Positions 11,868 to 24,481 of a DNA stretch of 64,000 bases are shown here, piece by piece (position 1 is the stretch's first letter; each line of letters begins with the position of its first letter). Source of the DNA: Chondrilla cf. caribensis (Eukaryota > Porifera > Demospongiae > Chondrillida > Chondrillidae). The stretch spans positions 588,382 to 652,381 of the forward strand of contig OZ026567.1 in assembly GCA_964020155.1 (NCBI GenBank), written 5' to 3'. The position numbers and the translations under genes are program-made. The notes beneath the pieces were generated by a model. The model worked only from the letters and a program-made list of their open reading frames with translations. It had not been told where the DNA came from and did no database searches.

Positions 11868-12369
11868 CATAGATACTCGACCTTATACTCGGGATCGGTG
11901 ACTCACGTAAACGCCCCATACCATGTTCGTTTTATTTTGAGAACTAATGGGCGAACTCTAATTTGTGCTGGTTACCGGGGTGATAATAATATTCATAATC
12001 TGTTATGTAAACTAGAAACCATTATGCCTCACTGCAAAGTAGCGAAAGTGGTTCTGGACCCAAGGCCGAGGAGTTTTTGCGTGATTTGTATATTTTCTCT
12101 TTGTCCCCCAGTAATACTCACGCTGGAGGACCTTTCCCTCCTTATATTCGCTCAACCAGTAGAATAAGCAATATTTCGTCTATTAAGTCTCTCAATTCGG
12201 CAGCTGTGCCTTGATCAAGAGAAATATAAAGGAAAATAAAATAAGCGCCTCCTCGATAAATAAAACGAGCATGGCACGGCCAAACTAAAATTATTATGTA
12301 ATCATTAGCCGTAACAATCCATATAAATTCGAGAGTCGCCGATCCCGAGTATAAGGTCGAGTATCTATG
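11868..12369. mobile_element. MITE with 37-bp terminal inverted repeats
   Basis: Arms 11868-11904 and 12333-12369 are reverse complements at 36 of 37 positions (CATAGATACTCGACC... inward). The 502-bp element has no convincing coding sequence. The target duplication is unclear. It lies in the non-coding region 11503-15587 between the CARD gene and gene A. Confidence 0.65.
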
Positions 12370-12739
12370 ATTCAACTGAATTTCAGGGCGTGGCTCTTTA
12401 GCTCTTAAATTCAGCTTATGAACCTTTCTGTTCCTCCTGGCATCTCAAAAAGTATACTTTAGATCTATCTTCATTGAGCAGTTGTTAAGGACGCAAATTG
12501 TTGTAATATCGACCCATTGAAGCCTTCTCGCTGAGGTAGGTATATCAATAGGCTATTGATGCACATGTCGATATTATACATTATCGTTTTTGTCAGTGAA
12601 ATATTCGATATAACAGCATGCATTATAACCCCGGTCCTATACTTAAGCCCTTAATTCGTCCATTTTATAGCTAACGGTACCAGATGCAGTTGCGTTCGGA
12701 TGTAGGTTATACGTAATTTGACCGCCTCTCTTCCGTTAC

Positions 12740-13760
12740 TTGTTCTTTCTCTCGCGTTTTTTATGGTTTAATCGATTCTTGAACCGTCCAAATGTAGTTC
12801 CAAGACTGTTATCTATACGTATGGCCGAATTGTTTCGCGAGCCAAGCTGCAAGATACTACAAGATACTAATCTTGAAGTAAGCTGTCGGTCTCTATCTCC
12901 TAGATACCTAACCCAACCGTCTCTAGTAGGAGCGCGATCCGATCGTCCCTTTCCAGTGAAATTCTAGCCGTCCTAGATCTATCAATGTGGAATTTCGTTT
13001 CGTTGATAGCTTGGTTTGAAGAAAGGGATTAATTCGATATCGATACATTCGAATTCGATGGTATGTTTCCAATTTCAAGTTAATGTGAGCACATAAACTG
13101 GACCTACTTGTTACAGAGAACTTGTACACGTGAGGAGTGAATATTAATGAGGTGTATGTATAGGTTATACAATGGGAACGGAAGGTTTAGCGATTTAAAC
13201 ACCTGAGGGCGGAGCCCGAAGGTGTTGATCGCTAAACTTCCGTTCCCATTGTATAACTATCTTGTACCATGATGCAAGACATCCGAAGGCGCAGCCTGAG
13301 GATGTAGGTTACTTGTTTCGACCGCCTGTCTTCATTCAACTTGTTCTTTCTCTCAAGTGGATGAATGAAATATGGATAAATCAATTGTTAACCGTCCAAA
13401 TGTAGTTCTAAGACTATTAGCTATACGAATTGCCGGATTGTTTCGAGAGCCAATTGCAAGCTGCTTGGTACAAGATGCAAGTCTTGAAGTAAGCTACTGC
13501 TGTCAGTCTCTATCTACTAGATACCTGGCCCAAATGTCTCTATTCAGAAGATAACTAACCCGACCGTCTTTAGTAGGAGAGCGATCCCAGTGAAATTCCA
13601 GCCCTCCCATTCGATCTATCAATGTGAAATTCGTTTCGTTGATGGCTTGAGGGAAGGGTTTAATTCTATATCGATACGTTCGAATTCGATCGTCCCTTTC
13701 CAGTGAAATTCTAGCCATCCCGATCTATGGTTCGATCTATCAACGCGAAATTTCGTTTCG
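12740..13760. repeat. Local direct duplication
   Basis: The sequence around 12780-13040 (AACCGTCCAAATGTAGTTC, later GAGCGCGATCC and TTCGTTGATAGCTTG) recurs in diverged form at about 13385-13750. The copies have small indels and no shared reading frame, so this is non-coding duplicated sequence. Confidence 0.6.
13164..13257. repeat. Hairpin, about 30-bp arms plus inner stem
   Basis: GTTATACAATGGGAACGGAAG at the left pairs with its reverse complement ending at 13257. The pairing continues through GTTTAGCGAT and an inner ACACCT/AGGTGT. A related shorter palindrome is at 13790-13818, and two direct copies of AACGCCCACGCATCAT lie near 13892 and 13950. These look like small foldback repeats. The bases from 13980 to 14590 hold nothing I recognise. 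Confidence 0.6.
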
Positions 13761-14589
13761 GCTCATAAGTGATAAAATGATACTAACGAGGTGTATAACA
13801 GAGTCAGTTATACACCTTGGGAAAAAAGTTATACACCCCATGAATACGTAATGAGGTAGTTTAGCGATTAAGACACCCGACCACATCAAAGGAAACGCCC
13901 ACGCATCATGGTACAAGAGTGAATTGTACACTCGACCATATCTAAGAAAACGCCCACGCATCATTGTTCAACGACTGTATGATGGTAACTGTAATTACGC
14001 AGCATTATAATTAATAAGGCAGCTAATATGAGATAATTCCAGTCACTTATGACAACCCACAATACACGGCAAGCAAGTAGCTGATTTCACTGTCAGTTAT
14101 GCTGTTGTAGCTAAGGGCTGCTTACCTGTGGATCACTGTAGTTGTCCTCACATACTTATAATTTGAAATAAAAAATTGCTTAATTTCAATTGCAAGTTTC
14201 CAGAAATATGTCATGAATACAATTACCCCATTTACCTTCAAGTTGTGCTATATTGCTGTTTCTATGAGTATTCAAAGTACACCCATGCTGGTGATAACCT
14301 ATACGTACCAGCTAGGAGCGCTTTGATGCTATTAATAATCCGCTAGTACAGGCAGTGTTCAATATACACTAATCAATCAGAGACCATGTGTGAGTAAGGG
14401 TCGGGGTTCAAAGGGTGAGAGTAACCCATCCAATTGGCTGCATAGCACCTCTGTATACAATGGAACTATTTATATAATAAATGGTAATATTTGTGTTGAT
14501 CAAATGATCTAAATTTAGAGTTTGCGTATTTTCTATACTTTGTATGTCTACTGATGGATATTATAGCTGTTGCCTCGATCCCCTTTCAA

Positions 14590-15060
14590 ATACTCAACCC
14601 TCGGTCACACATGGTCCTATGAAACCATCCATCTGTGAATATTGAGCACTGCATATTGCTGCTGGTATCCACCCATGATTACTGAGGAGTGTATATATAC
14701 AGTTTGCTTGTATTATTGTGATGGTCAATTATACTGTTGATGTGGTTAGAGCATTACTTGTATGTATCTCTACCTATAGCTGTTGCTGTGTACCTTCTGT
14801 GGTTGTATACCTGAACTTTGAACCTGTCAAAACCAAGTGGTAACTGACTGGAACAGTTGGTGAAGAAAACACTCGATTGACTCAAAGTATGTTATTGGAG
14901 TAACCCCATAAGCACAATAATCTGTAGCAGGTCCAACATAGCATACAGTATGTGTGTGACATGTTTGTTGTGGAATAAAGTGGACCCTCTCTATAAAGAC
15001 CACCCTACATGTCCAGATAGGGAAAGTGGTCCCAGTAGACAGGCAGTTTCTGTAAGTGGT
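14590..15060. repeat. Upstream duplication block of gene A (matches 22570-23050)
   Basis: This block, from TCACACATGGTCCTATGAA to the start of the 13-bp minisatellite, is nearly identical to 22570-23050 upstream of gene B. It shows that the unit duplicated between A and B included at least 1.3 kb of 5' sequence. No coding exon is evident inside it. Confidence 0.8.
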
Positions 15061-15237
15061 CCCTGTAGGCGGTTCCTGTAGGTAGCCCTTGTAGGTGGTC
15101 CCTGTAGGTGGTCCCTGTAGGTGGTCCCTGTAGGTGGTCCCTGTAAGTGGTCCCTATAGGAGGTCCCTGTAGGCAGTCCCTGTAGGCGGTCCCTGTAGAC
15201 GGTCCCTGTAGGTGGTCCCTGTAGGCGGTCCCTGTAC
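15055..15237. repeat. 13-bp minisatellite (TGGTCCCTGTAGG), short allele
   Basis: About 14 tandem copies of a 13-bp unit, with C/T and A/G variants. It is in the same relative position as the 1.45-kb array upstream of gene B. The minus strand is open through it, because three units make 39 bases, but the resulting peptide repeat is not a credible protein. Confidence 0.9.
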
Positions 15238-15587
15238 AAAGTTGGTTCCTGTAGTAGTTGTGTACATAATATGTCTATATTAATACTTTTCTTTCTGAAT
15301 GGAGTATTCTGTCCCTCACGTGTACTGTCTGTACATGTACTGTGATTGTATGTATAGGTAACCACTGCTGCCTGACTCCTGGCTGTGTACCTCAAAGTGC
15401 AGTAACATCATTGAAACCTACAAAGGAAGAATCCATTTCCAACAACCCTTGTGTTCAAAGTATGTTAGATAGCACACTACATAAGTATGCCATGGAGAAT
15501 ACAGAATATGTATACTGTCACATTCATGTGTCATGTGTGTGCAGTAAACTATTAGGATACAGTGTCCATATTAATTTCAGTCTGCAG

Positions 15588-15670
15588 GTCCTTCAAGTTG
15601 ATAACCTGTGTGTATCATTCCATCTCTCGGCTATTGCTGTGGTCCTCTTGACTGTGTACCTCAACTACAA
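15588..15670 (+). CDS. Probable upstream coding exon of gene A
   Basis: Preceded by TCTGCAG and ending before GTGAAG, these 83 bases read VLQVDNLCVSFHLSAIAVVL and on to a short hydrophobic helix. Spliced to an acceptor at 15911-15917 (TTTTCAG), the frame runs straight into the main exon of gene A through DQVN to the ATG at 15931. The same exon with the same splice phase exists before genes B (24820-24902) and C (40537-40619). If unspliced, the frame stops at TGA immediately after. The exon carrying the start codon was not found for gene A. Confidence 0.45.
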
Positions 15671-15930
15671 GTGAAGATCTGTTAGGTAACAGCTGGTTTG
15701 AAGCTGCTGTGAAGAAGCTGTCATCATCCATCCACACCACAGGAAGGATCTACATATAAGTACATTATACTGTATTAGCACGTCTGTTACATTTTGCGTT
15801 TACTGCATTCGTACACTGACTCGGTTCAAATCGAAGGACACAGATCAACCGTGTTGTACAGCTGTAAGACTGGTGATTTTCGATTTTAGACATCAGACTT
15901 GCGATATCCATTTTCAGTGATCAAGTGAAT

Positions 15931-18900
15931 ATGAAAAGACGGAATCTGTCCAGCAATTTTGATCAAATTGGATGTTCTTACTCTCACAAGAAGAGGGAGC
16001 GTAAAAGAATACTAATCCAATCCAATCGTCATTTCCTCCTCTCAAGAATGTTCCAATCTCAGAACATTAGCTTCTTCTTTGTCAGTTCCCTCCTTTGTCT
16101 ACTGCTGTGTTCCTCACCACCCAGTGACACATGGAGTCTCCAGGACCTTGCCATATTTGTAGTGGTATTGTTCACCAGTGATACAGAACTGGTGTTGAGT
16201 GGCATTCTCTACAAAGCCATTCAGGGGATGGTACACTTGATGGGATGTTGGATAACTTTGAGATCACTCAAATCAATGACATGTAACAGGAAACCTTGTG
16301 CAATCCTCTTTCTGTTGAAAGATAAGTTATTTTGGTATTACATTTGTGCTGAATTAAAAAGTCGAATGATTTCATTGGTTAAGATTTTCATTAAGCATCT
16401 CAAATTGAGGGACAGGAGAACTGCTTCTATTTTTGAGCTAAATGACATAAGCCATGTCAAATCTGATGAGAAAGTTATCCCACTTCCCTTCAAACAAGTG
16501 GGTTGTACATTAAGAGTTTGCAAAATGCCTAGTGTAGCCAGTCACCACTTGGTACTTCCTCTCTGCTGTGGTATGCAAGTCTTTGTGAAAACCCTGACTG
16601 GCAAGACTATCACTCTTGAAGTGGAGCCAAGTGACACAGTTGACAATGTGAAGGCCAAGATTCAAGACAAGGAAGGCATCCCACCAGATCAGCAGCGTCT
16701 TATCTTTGCCGGCAAACAACTGGAAGATGGTTGTACTCTCAGAGAAACCAACATTCAAAGAGAATCAACCCTTCACTTGGTACTTCGTCTCCGTGGTGGT
16801 ATAAATATCTTTATAATAACCTTGAGTGGCAATACAATCACTCTTGAAGTGGACCCAAGGGACACAGTTGACAATGTGAAGACCAAGATTGAAGACAAGG
16901 AGGGTATCCCACCAGATCGACAACGTCTTCTCTTTGATGGCAAAGAACTGGATGATCGTCTTAGTCTTCGAGACTACAACATAGGTTACAGAGAGGAGAC
17001 TCTCAACTTATTACACCGTTCTGCCCCACATATAGAAATCTCTGTGGAAACACTCACAGGCAGAACAATTTCCCTCACAGTTGATAATTGTAACACTATT
17101 GGTAACCTCAAAAGTAAGATTGAGGAAAAGATTGGTGTCCCAATAGACCAACAGTGTCTTCTTTTTACAGACCAACAACTGGAAGACAGACGTACCCTAT
17201 GGTACTACAAAATACAGGAGAAATCTATTCTTCACTTGCTGCAACCATTTCTAGAAAGTATTCCAATCTTTGTGCAGTTCCCAACAGGCGAGACAAGGTG
17301 TTTTGAATGTGAACCAAGTGACAGTGTTGCCAACCTCAAACACATCATTCAAGGACGAACAGAAATTCCACAAAAACAGCAGATCCTTACCTTTGCTAGT
17401 GAACAACTGGAGGACACATGTACTCTATCGCACTACAACATTTGTAGTTCTTCCACTCTCCACCTTGGGCTGCGTTTTCTTGAAACTGTACAGGTGTTTG
17501 TGAAAATCCCGTCTGGTGAGACAATCTCTCTTAGCATGAACCTTAGTGACACTGTTCACAAGGTGAAGACTGAGCTTCAGGATATAACGAATATACCATT
17601 AGTCACCCAGCATCTCGTCAACGTAGCTAATGAAGATCTGAAAGATTTTTATACTCTGAGAGATTACAACATTGAGAGTAATTCCACTCTCAGCTTAGTG
17701 TATGCTGATTCCATGCAATACTACAGCGATCAATATCAAAGAGCTATGAAGGAGAATCCAGTAGTGACACTGAGGATAGCAAAGGCCATCACCACAGGAC
17801 CTCCTCGTGTGGGGAAGACCTGGTTGAAGAGTCTTCTGTTGGGACAACCTCCTCCAAAAAAGAGCCTCAGTACCCCAATCCTCGACAAAGCAGTTACCAT
17901 TTCTGTACCAGACCCAATCCAGAGTGAGGTTCAGTACCATAGTGATCGTGTGCTCTTGATATCCTCCTCCAGTGGATGGAGTGTGGTAGATGATGTGACT
18001 AGTTTGAAGTCACTTTTGAGTATTGTGCAATCTGAATTGAGTACAAGTCAAATTGCTGATCGACCACCTACCCAAGAAACTACTGGTCCACCACCTACTC
18101 AGCGAACCACTGGTCCACCACCTACCCAGCACACTACTGGTCCACCACCTACGCAGCAAACCCCTGGTCCACCACGTACTCAGCAAACATTTTCCAACTG
18201 TTTTGCTATTGACGATGATGTGAAAGGGGGAATGTTGGTACCAAAGGTTACTGGACAAGTCTATGATTTCAATAGAGTGGGTGAATTGGTCCAAGAAGCA
18301 CTCAATAAACTCGACGACTCAGTAAAAGGTGTCAACCTACAAGGCAAGAGATTACTGCAGTTCATTGACACTGGAGGTCAGCTTGCCTTCCACGATATCC
18401 TTCCTCTCTTCCTAACAACACCAGCTGTTTACCTTCAAGTCTTCAACATGTCACAACCTCTGGACTCACATCCCACTGATGCCGTGAGACTGGAGTCAGG
18501 ACAGGTATCCTCGGAGGAGTCTCCTTTCACTAATAAGGAGCTCCTCATCAGATCTCTCACTAGTATTCATTCTCTGTCAGACAGACCTGTGAATATCCCA
18601 GAATTCGGTATTGTAGACACTCTACACAAATCACCCACTCAAGTCCTTGTTATCGGTACTCACAAGGACAAAGTACCACTGTATGAGCTCCCAGAGACCA
18701 TTGGCTGTATCAGTAAATCCATTGGAGATGCTATCAAGGACAAACCCTTTGAACGAGATGTGATCATCCATCCAGAGAGCGGCCACTACTTCCATCCAGT
18801 CAACAATGCACTGTACAGTCAAGAAGTGGAGGAGAGGTCAGATACTAATCAGCTAGTTGACTTCATCAGAGATAAAGTAGCTGCAAACTGTGAGCGTACA

Positions 18901-21014
18901 AAGTGTGATGTCCCTATCACCTGGCTACTGTGTCAGACTGTTCTTAGTATACACTCGAAGGAACCTTTTCTCCCATTCAAGGATTTCCTCACACTTTGCC
19001 TGAAGCATCATTATGTGAAGACTTCCTCTGAATGTGCTGCCATGGTTCACTTCTTTCACACCTTGGGTCTGTTCTTCCACCATCACACTGGACTCCCCGG
19101 AGAAGTTGACCACTTGACACCAGGTAAAGATGACTCCAATAGCACCTGCTTGATCTTCACTGACCCCTCCTACCTGTGTCGCAACATCACCAAGCTTTAC
19201 ACTGTTCAGTTTGAGAAGCACCCCAGTGGAAGGAAGAGAGAGTTGAAGGAGAAAGGCATCCTTACTCTTGACACATTAGAGGAAGTAGGAGTTGATCAAG
19301 AACTCAATGGAGAGTGGCTCATTGGTCTAATGTCAACTCTTGGGATCATAGCAGCTGTTCCTGGAAGAAGAAAGGACCAGATAGAATACTTCATGCCTTC
19401 AGCATTGCTTCCAAGAGAAGGAATACAAGTTCCCGAGAGGAAAGACGTATCTAAAGTGATGGCTATTTCCTTCAAGGACAGGAACTACATTCCTTGTGGA
19501 GTGTTCCCAACAGCAGTCACTTATCTCTTATCAGAGCCAAAATGGTCCATCCTCACAAAGTGGTCCTCACGAACCACAATGTACTTTGAGGTTGGAGGAG
19601 CAGACTACGTCAAACTGACAGATACCAACTCCTTCATCAAAATGGAGGTCTCCAGTGATGATGTCCTGTCTCCATCGAGCTACCGTTCCTATCGTGACAC
19701 TGTATTCACAGCTGTGGAACAGTCGTACTCCAGACTGTACAAAGTGGAGGATACCACAGGGATCCTTGTTGTGGGGATGGTGTGTCCTCTAGAGGAGCAC
19801 AACTATGAAGGAAAGCATTTTGCCAGCCTTATAGTCACTAAGGACAGTGGTACCTGCCTTTTAAGGTGTTATAGATCCTTGGAGAATATTCGTATGGAAC
19901 CTTTACAGATGTTTTCAAGATTATCTCACAAGGTACAAAGTAGTCTAATGTAGCCAGACTTTATTCCTCCATTTTCATTCTACTATTCAGTTGATTACAC
20001 AATGGGGAATACCTTACCTTTCAGTGATATACAATACTCCCACTGTTTGACTGTTTGAAGTAGTTAATAATGTGTTCTCGTGTACTTCTGTAGGCTGTTA
20101 TCTCTGAGCAGCACACTTCACCAGAGGTCTCCAAAGTGAGATTGAGTGAGTATTACTTTGAGACTATTCAAGTGCTGCTTTATATTTCATTTATTTGATG
20201 TATATTCCCTCGGTAGAGTGGCTGATGGGACAATTCACTGACACTGTACATGACATCCTGAAAGATGGCACCCATGAAGAAGTTGACATGGTTCATAAGC
20301 TACTGTTGAAGCAGGGGGAGGAGATGACAGAGTTGGAAAGAGAAGCTGATGTATGTCTTTGCAAGCTTCAAGACCAACATAGTCGTCAAGTATTGCATCA
20401 AGCGGAAGAGAAATCTTGGAAAGGTTGGTATTTGTATAAAAGTTTTACAACCATTATTTTCTCCGTGTACTCCTGGACCAGGTGTATAATAGTTGTATAT
20501 AGGTATATAGTTTTGTTCTCTCGTATATAGACCTTTTTACGGAGGAGTGTGCAGAGTAGTTCCTCCACTGGTTGTGTACAGTCCTCTCACTCACACCACT
20601 CTACATTCATAGCAGGTTTTGATATTACCCAATAAGCAATGGAATACATCTCGTTGTTGCTCAATATTATGTACATGACCTGGGATAGTCTGATGATTGT
20701 TATTCTGTTATTTTGTAGACATGACACCATCTGACTGTTCCTTCCCTTTCATCTTGGAGAAAGTCCCTGATTGGTGTCCCCTTGCAATAGGCCTTGGTGT
20801 GCCTTTCGACAAAGTGAAGTCCCTACAAGCTGATCGCAAAATGGATGCCTTCGAGGCTCTCAAACTGTGGCAATCCGAGCATCCAACTATAACCAGAGGA
20901 TGTCCCCCAACCTGGGAGTTCTTGTTGAAAGCTGTGAACGACTGTGCTTCTCCTCGTGTCAGCAATGAGATAGCTGAAAGGGTAGCCGTAGAGGAGACAT
21001 GGTCTATTCAGTGA
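15931..21014 (+). CDS. Gene A: polyubiquitin-like / Roc-COR-like GTPase / Death-domain protein
   Basis: Exons 15931-19932, 20094-20145, 20217-20423 and 20719-21014 join in frame to 1518 residues. Residues 1-214 are a family-specific region with two hydrophobic stretches near 40-85 that could be membrane-associated. Five ubiquitin-like repeats follow from residue 215; the first is close to ubiquitin with LRLRGG, and repeats 2-5 are increasingly diverged. A GTPase module has G1 GPPRVGKT (623), G3 DTGGQ (813) and G4 THKD (910), the last as in Roc domains. A proline/threonine-rich repeat linker (PPPTQ units) sits between G1 and G3. A COR-like region spans ~985-1250. The last exon is a Death domain ([24 protein letters not shown]). 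The second-last coding exon is a helical linker ([14 protein letters not shown]). Paralogues B and C lie downstream. Indels among the three keep frame, so the whole length is under coding constraint. The start may be further upstream. Confidence 0.85.
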
Positions 21015-21659
21015 ACATACAGGTATGATATATGACATACATGCAGTGTTCAGTGTGTGAACCAGGTGACCAACCTGTGTACATGTGTGTATACAGGTGG
21101 TGGTATCCCACTAGGAGGTAGCTACTGTACTAATCTCTCCTGTTGTGATGGAATCGTACTGAGTCATTCCTTCACTGGTACAAGTATCTCAATGTACTTG
21201 TAGTGAGGATTGTGTGTTATCGGTGCTTCCTGAGGTATTGAGCAATGTGGGCCTCAACCACTGAACGTTATGTACTCAACAATCTCCACAGTTGTCCTGT
21301 TTCTAGTTTGTCTGGTACAATGGACCTCTTCACCACAACACACTTGAGACGTCTGTAGAACAGTCCCTCACATAACAGTACATCTTGTGGACACAGATAC
21401 ACTCACACACACACAGTAATGGTAGTGGTTCCAGTGTCAGTGGTGACCCTAGACATGAGAGTGAGGAACCGAGGGTGAGGTTGTGAGAAGTCCGACTGTA
21501 TCAGAGTGTAGAGCTGTGATATGAGGGGGTGGAGGTGGGATGTGTTAACGATATTCATGAGATGTCATTCTATTCCATCTGTTTATTGTATTGTTTCATT
21601 TGATATCCCTCTTCTACAGGACTGGTAACATCCTACCACTTCGAGGAATTTGAAAGTTG
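21015..21659. other. 3' flank of gene A, shared with gene B
   Basis: This non-coding stretch matches 30084-30164 plus 36123-36680 downstream of gene B, where a transposon splits it. It probably holds the 3' UTR. No clear AATAAA was chosen. The comparison provides the empty site used to define the ends of the transposon at 30165-36122. Confidence 0.7.
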
Positions 21660-21937
21660 AACTATCTATTTTTCGGACATAGCAGTGCATGTGTGTGTGT
21701 GCAATGTGGTAATTATTGTAGTGCGTGAGATTCTCCAATGCGTGTGCGCGTTATTAGTCGTTATTCCCCGTTAAGGAGTACGAGCAAAAAGTTTGCGTAG
21801 GTCGTTTATTGAGCGTCTGTGGTCGAGGATAACATTCTGAAGCTGCTATATAGTGGTCTATTGAGTAGTCGGGAATCTTATATATTTTTTCGATATATTC
21901 TTTGATATATTCTTTGTATACACAAGTCTCCGTCGAG
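21660..21937 (+). promoter_or_regulatory. Duplicated PARL-type 5' region and candidate non-coding first exon of gene B
   Basis: The segment around 21715-21785 (GAGATTCTCC, GTGCGCGTTATTAGTCGTTA, CCCGTTAA) matches the sequence just before the PARL start at 47440-47510. The PARL ATG-AGC is ACG-AGC here, so the start codon is absent. The segment continues to GTCGAG followed by GTAAGT at 21938, a strong splice donor. It therefore looks like a promoter plus untranslated first exon that could feed the exon at 22091-22159 and then gene B. A near copy is at 36690-36971. Confidence 0.5.
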
Positions 21938-22090
21938 GTAAGTTTATAAGTAGCTTGTATCTGTGATCGATTAATGAAGCCATTCAGTCGATATTGGCCG
22001 ATTCAGTATGACTCGAGATTTGGTGTGTGATATTAATTTTTATCGTTTATATAACTAAATTAACTACCTGCTGCTTTATTTCATATACAG

Positions 22091-22159
22091 TCGGAAAGCT
22101 TAAGGTCGAATCTTTGGATATTCCCCATGAACGGCAGTGGATCTTCGAAATTCGATGAG
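22091..22159 (+). CDS. Candidate start exon of gene B
   Basis: An acceptor (ATATACAG) ends at 22090 and a donor (GTAAGT) starts at 22160. An ATG at 22127 opens MNGSGSSKFDE, ending in phase 0. That phase matches the exon at 24820-24902, which in turn joins gene B in frame. The equivalent exon was not found upstream of A or C, so this model is tentative. Confidence 0.35.
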
Positions 22160-23035
22160 GTAAGTAACTTGTGTGTGTATGATTATTCCCGTCGTACCGT
22201 TGAAACATAGATCATCTCATCGGGCTTGTATGACTGCGGTGATACACATGTCAATGACCGCGGTCTAGGCGCTGCAGATGATCCATATCGCTTATGTGTC
22301 AGGACTACTGAGAACAGCTAGCTGTAGAGTATAACTAGCGGCATTTATAGTGTCATGACGGTACTACATAGGAACATAGTATAGCCTTTTAGTTGAGTCA
22401 GAGTGAGAATATCGATTGTATATTGTACGACTGGGGTAATGTATTGTGGAACTGTTCACTGTAACGGAGTGGTGCTTATCGGAGGTATGTACGTACTTGT
22501 TGGTGAGAACCCAGTTCCTCAATATTATATGAAGAGTCATGTATTATTCATGTATAAGTTGACTCACTCCCCACTTGAATCTGGACCCTCAGTCACACAT
22601 GGTCCTATGAATCCATCCATCTGTGAATATTGAGCACTGCATATTGCTGCTGGTATCCACTCATGATTACTGAGGAGTGTATATGTCCAGTTTGCTTGTA
22701 TTATTGTGATGGTTAATTCTACTGTTGATGTGGTCATAGCATTACTTGTATGTATCTCTACCTATAGCTGTTGCTGTGTACCTTCTGTGGTTGTATACCT
22801 GAACTTTGAACCTGTCAGAACCAAGTGGTAACTGACTGGAACAGTTGGTGAAGAAACCATTGATTGACTCAAAGTATGCAGTAACCCCATAAGCACAATA
22901 GTCTGTAGCAGGTCCAACATAGCATACAGTATATATGTGTGACAAGTTTGTTGTGGAATAAAGTGGACCCTCTCTATAAAGACCACCCTACATGTCCAGA
23001 TAGGGAAAGTGGTCCCAGTAGACAGGCAGTTTCTG

Positions 23036-24481
23036 TAAGTTGTCCCTGTAGGCGGTCCCTGTAGGCAATCCCTGTATGAGGTCCCTGTAGGCGGTCCCTG
23101 TAGGCGGTCCCTGTAGGCGGTCCCTGTAGGTGGTCCCTGTAGGTGGTCCCCGTAGGCGGTCCCCGTAGGCGGTCCCTGTAGGTGGTCCCTGTAGGTGGTC
23201 CCTGTAGGTATTTCCTGTAGGTGGTCCCTCTAGGTGGTCCCTCTGGGTGGTCCCTGTAGGTGGTCCCTGTAGGTGGTCCCTGTAGGCGGTCCCTGTAGGT
23301 GGTCCCTGTAGGCGGTCCCTGTAGGTGGTCCCTGTAAGTTGTCCCTGTAGGCGGTCCCTGTAGGTGGTCCCTGTAGGCGGTCCCTGTAGGTGGTCCCTGT
23401 AGGCGGTCCCTGTAAGTTGTCCCTGTAGGCAATCCCTGTAGGCGGTCCCTGTAGGTGGTCCCTGTAGGTGGTCCCTGTAGGTGGTCCCTGTAGGTGGTCC
23501 CTGTAGGTGGTCCCTGTAGGCGGTCCCTGTAGGTGGTCCCTGTAGGAGGTCCCTGTAGGTGGTCCCTGTAGGAGGTCAATGTAGGCGGTCCCTGTAGGTG
23601 GTCCCTGTAGGTGGTCCCTGTAGGTGGTCCCTGTGGGTGGTCCCTGTAGGCGGTCCCTGTAGGTGGTCCCTGTAGGCGGTCCCTGTAGGCGGTCCCTATA
23701 GGTGGTCCCTGTAGGCGGTCCCTATAGGTGGTCCCTGTAGGTGGTCCCTGTAGGTGATCCCTGTAGGTGATCCCTGTAGGTGGTCCCTGTAGGTATTTCC
23801 TGTAGGTGGTCCCTGTAGGCGGTCCCTGTAGGTGGTCCCTGTAGGCGGTCCCTGTAGGTGGTCCCTGTAAGTTGTCCCTGTAGGCGGTCCCTGTAGGTGG
23901 TCCCTGTAGGCGGTCCCTGTAGGTGGTCCCTGTAGGTGGTCCCTGTAAGTTGTCCCTGTAGGCAATCCCTGTAGGCGGTCCCTGTAGGTGGTCCCTGTAG
24001 GTGGTCCCTGTAGGTGGTCCCTGTAGGTGGTCCCTGTAGGTGGTCCCTGTAGGCGGTCCCTGTAGGTGGTCCCTGTAGGAGGTCCCTGTAGGTGGTCCCT
24101 GTAGGAGGTCAATGTAGGCGGTCCCTGTAGGTGGTCCCTGTAGGTGGTCCCTGTAGGTGGTCCCTGTGGGTGGTCCCTGTAGGCGGTCCCTGTAGGTGGT
24201 CCCTGTAGGCGGTCCCTGTAGGCGGTCCCTATAGGTGGTCCCTGTAGGTGGTCCCTGTAGGTGATCCCTGTAGGTGGTCCCTGTAGGTATTTCCTGTAGG
24301 TGGTCCCTGTAGGTGGTCCCTGTGGGTGGTCCCTGTAGGCGGTCCCTGTAGGTGGTCCCTGTAGGCGGTCCCTGTAGGCGGTCCCTGTAGGTGGTCCCTG
24401 TAGGCGGTCCCTGTAGGTGGTCCATGTAGGTGGTCCCTGTAGGAGGTCCTTGTAGGCGGTCTCTGTAGGGGATCCCTGTAG
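23036..24481. repeat. 13-bp minisatellite array (1.45 kb) with higher-order repeat
   Basis: About 110 tandem copies of TGGTCCCTGTAGG with common C, A and AA variants. A block of about 300 bp starting near 23405 recurs near 23940; the marker GGAGGTCAATG is at 23571 and 24104, 533 bp apart, which is 41 units. The array is far longer than the matching one upstream of gene A and absent upstream of C. The stretch from 22160 to 23035 is otherwise non-coding, and 24482-24819 is flank shared with gene C (40205-40530). Confidence 0.95.

Noticed and set aside
11841..12167. 108-codon frame at 11.8-12.2 kb
   Set aside because: It lies inside the MITE with 37-bp inverted repeats and reads across its left arm; no protein features.
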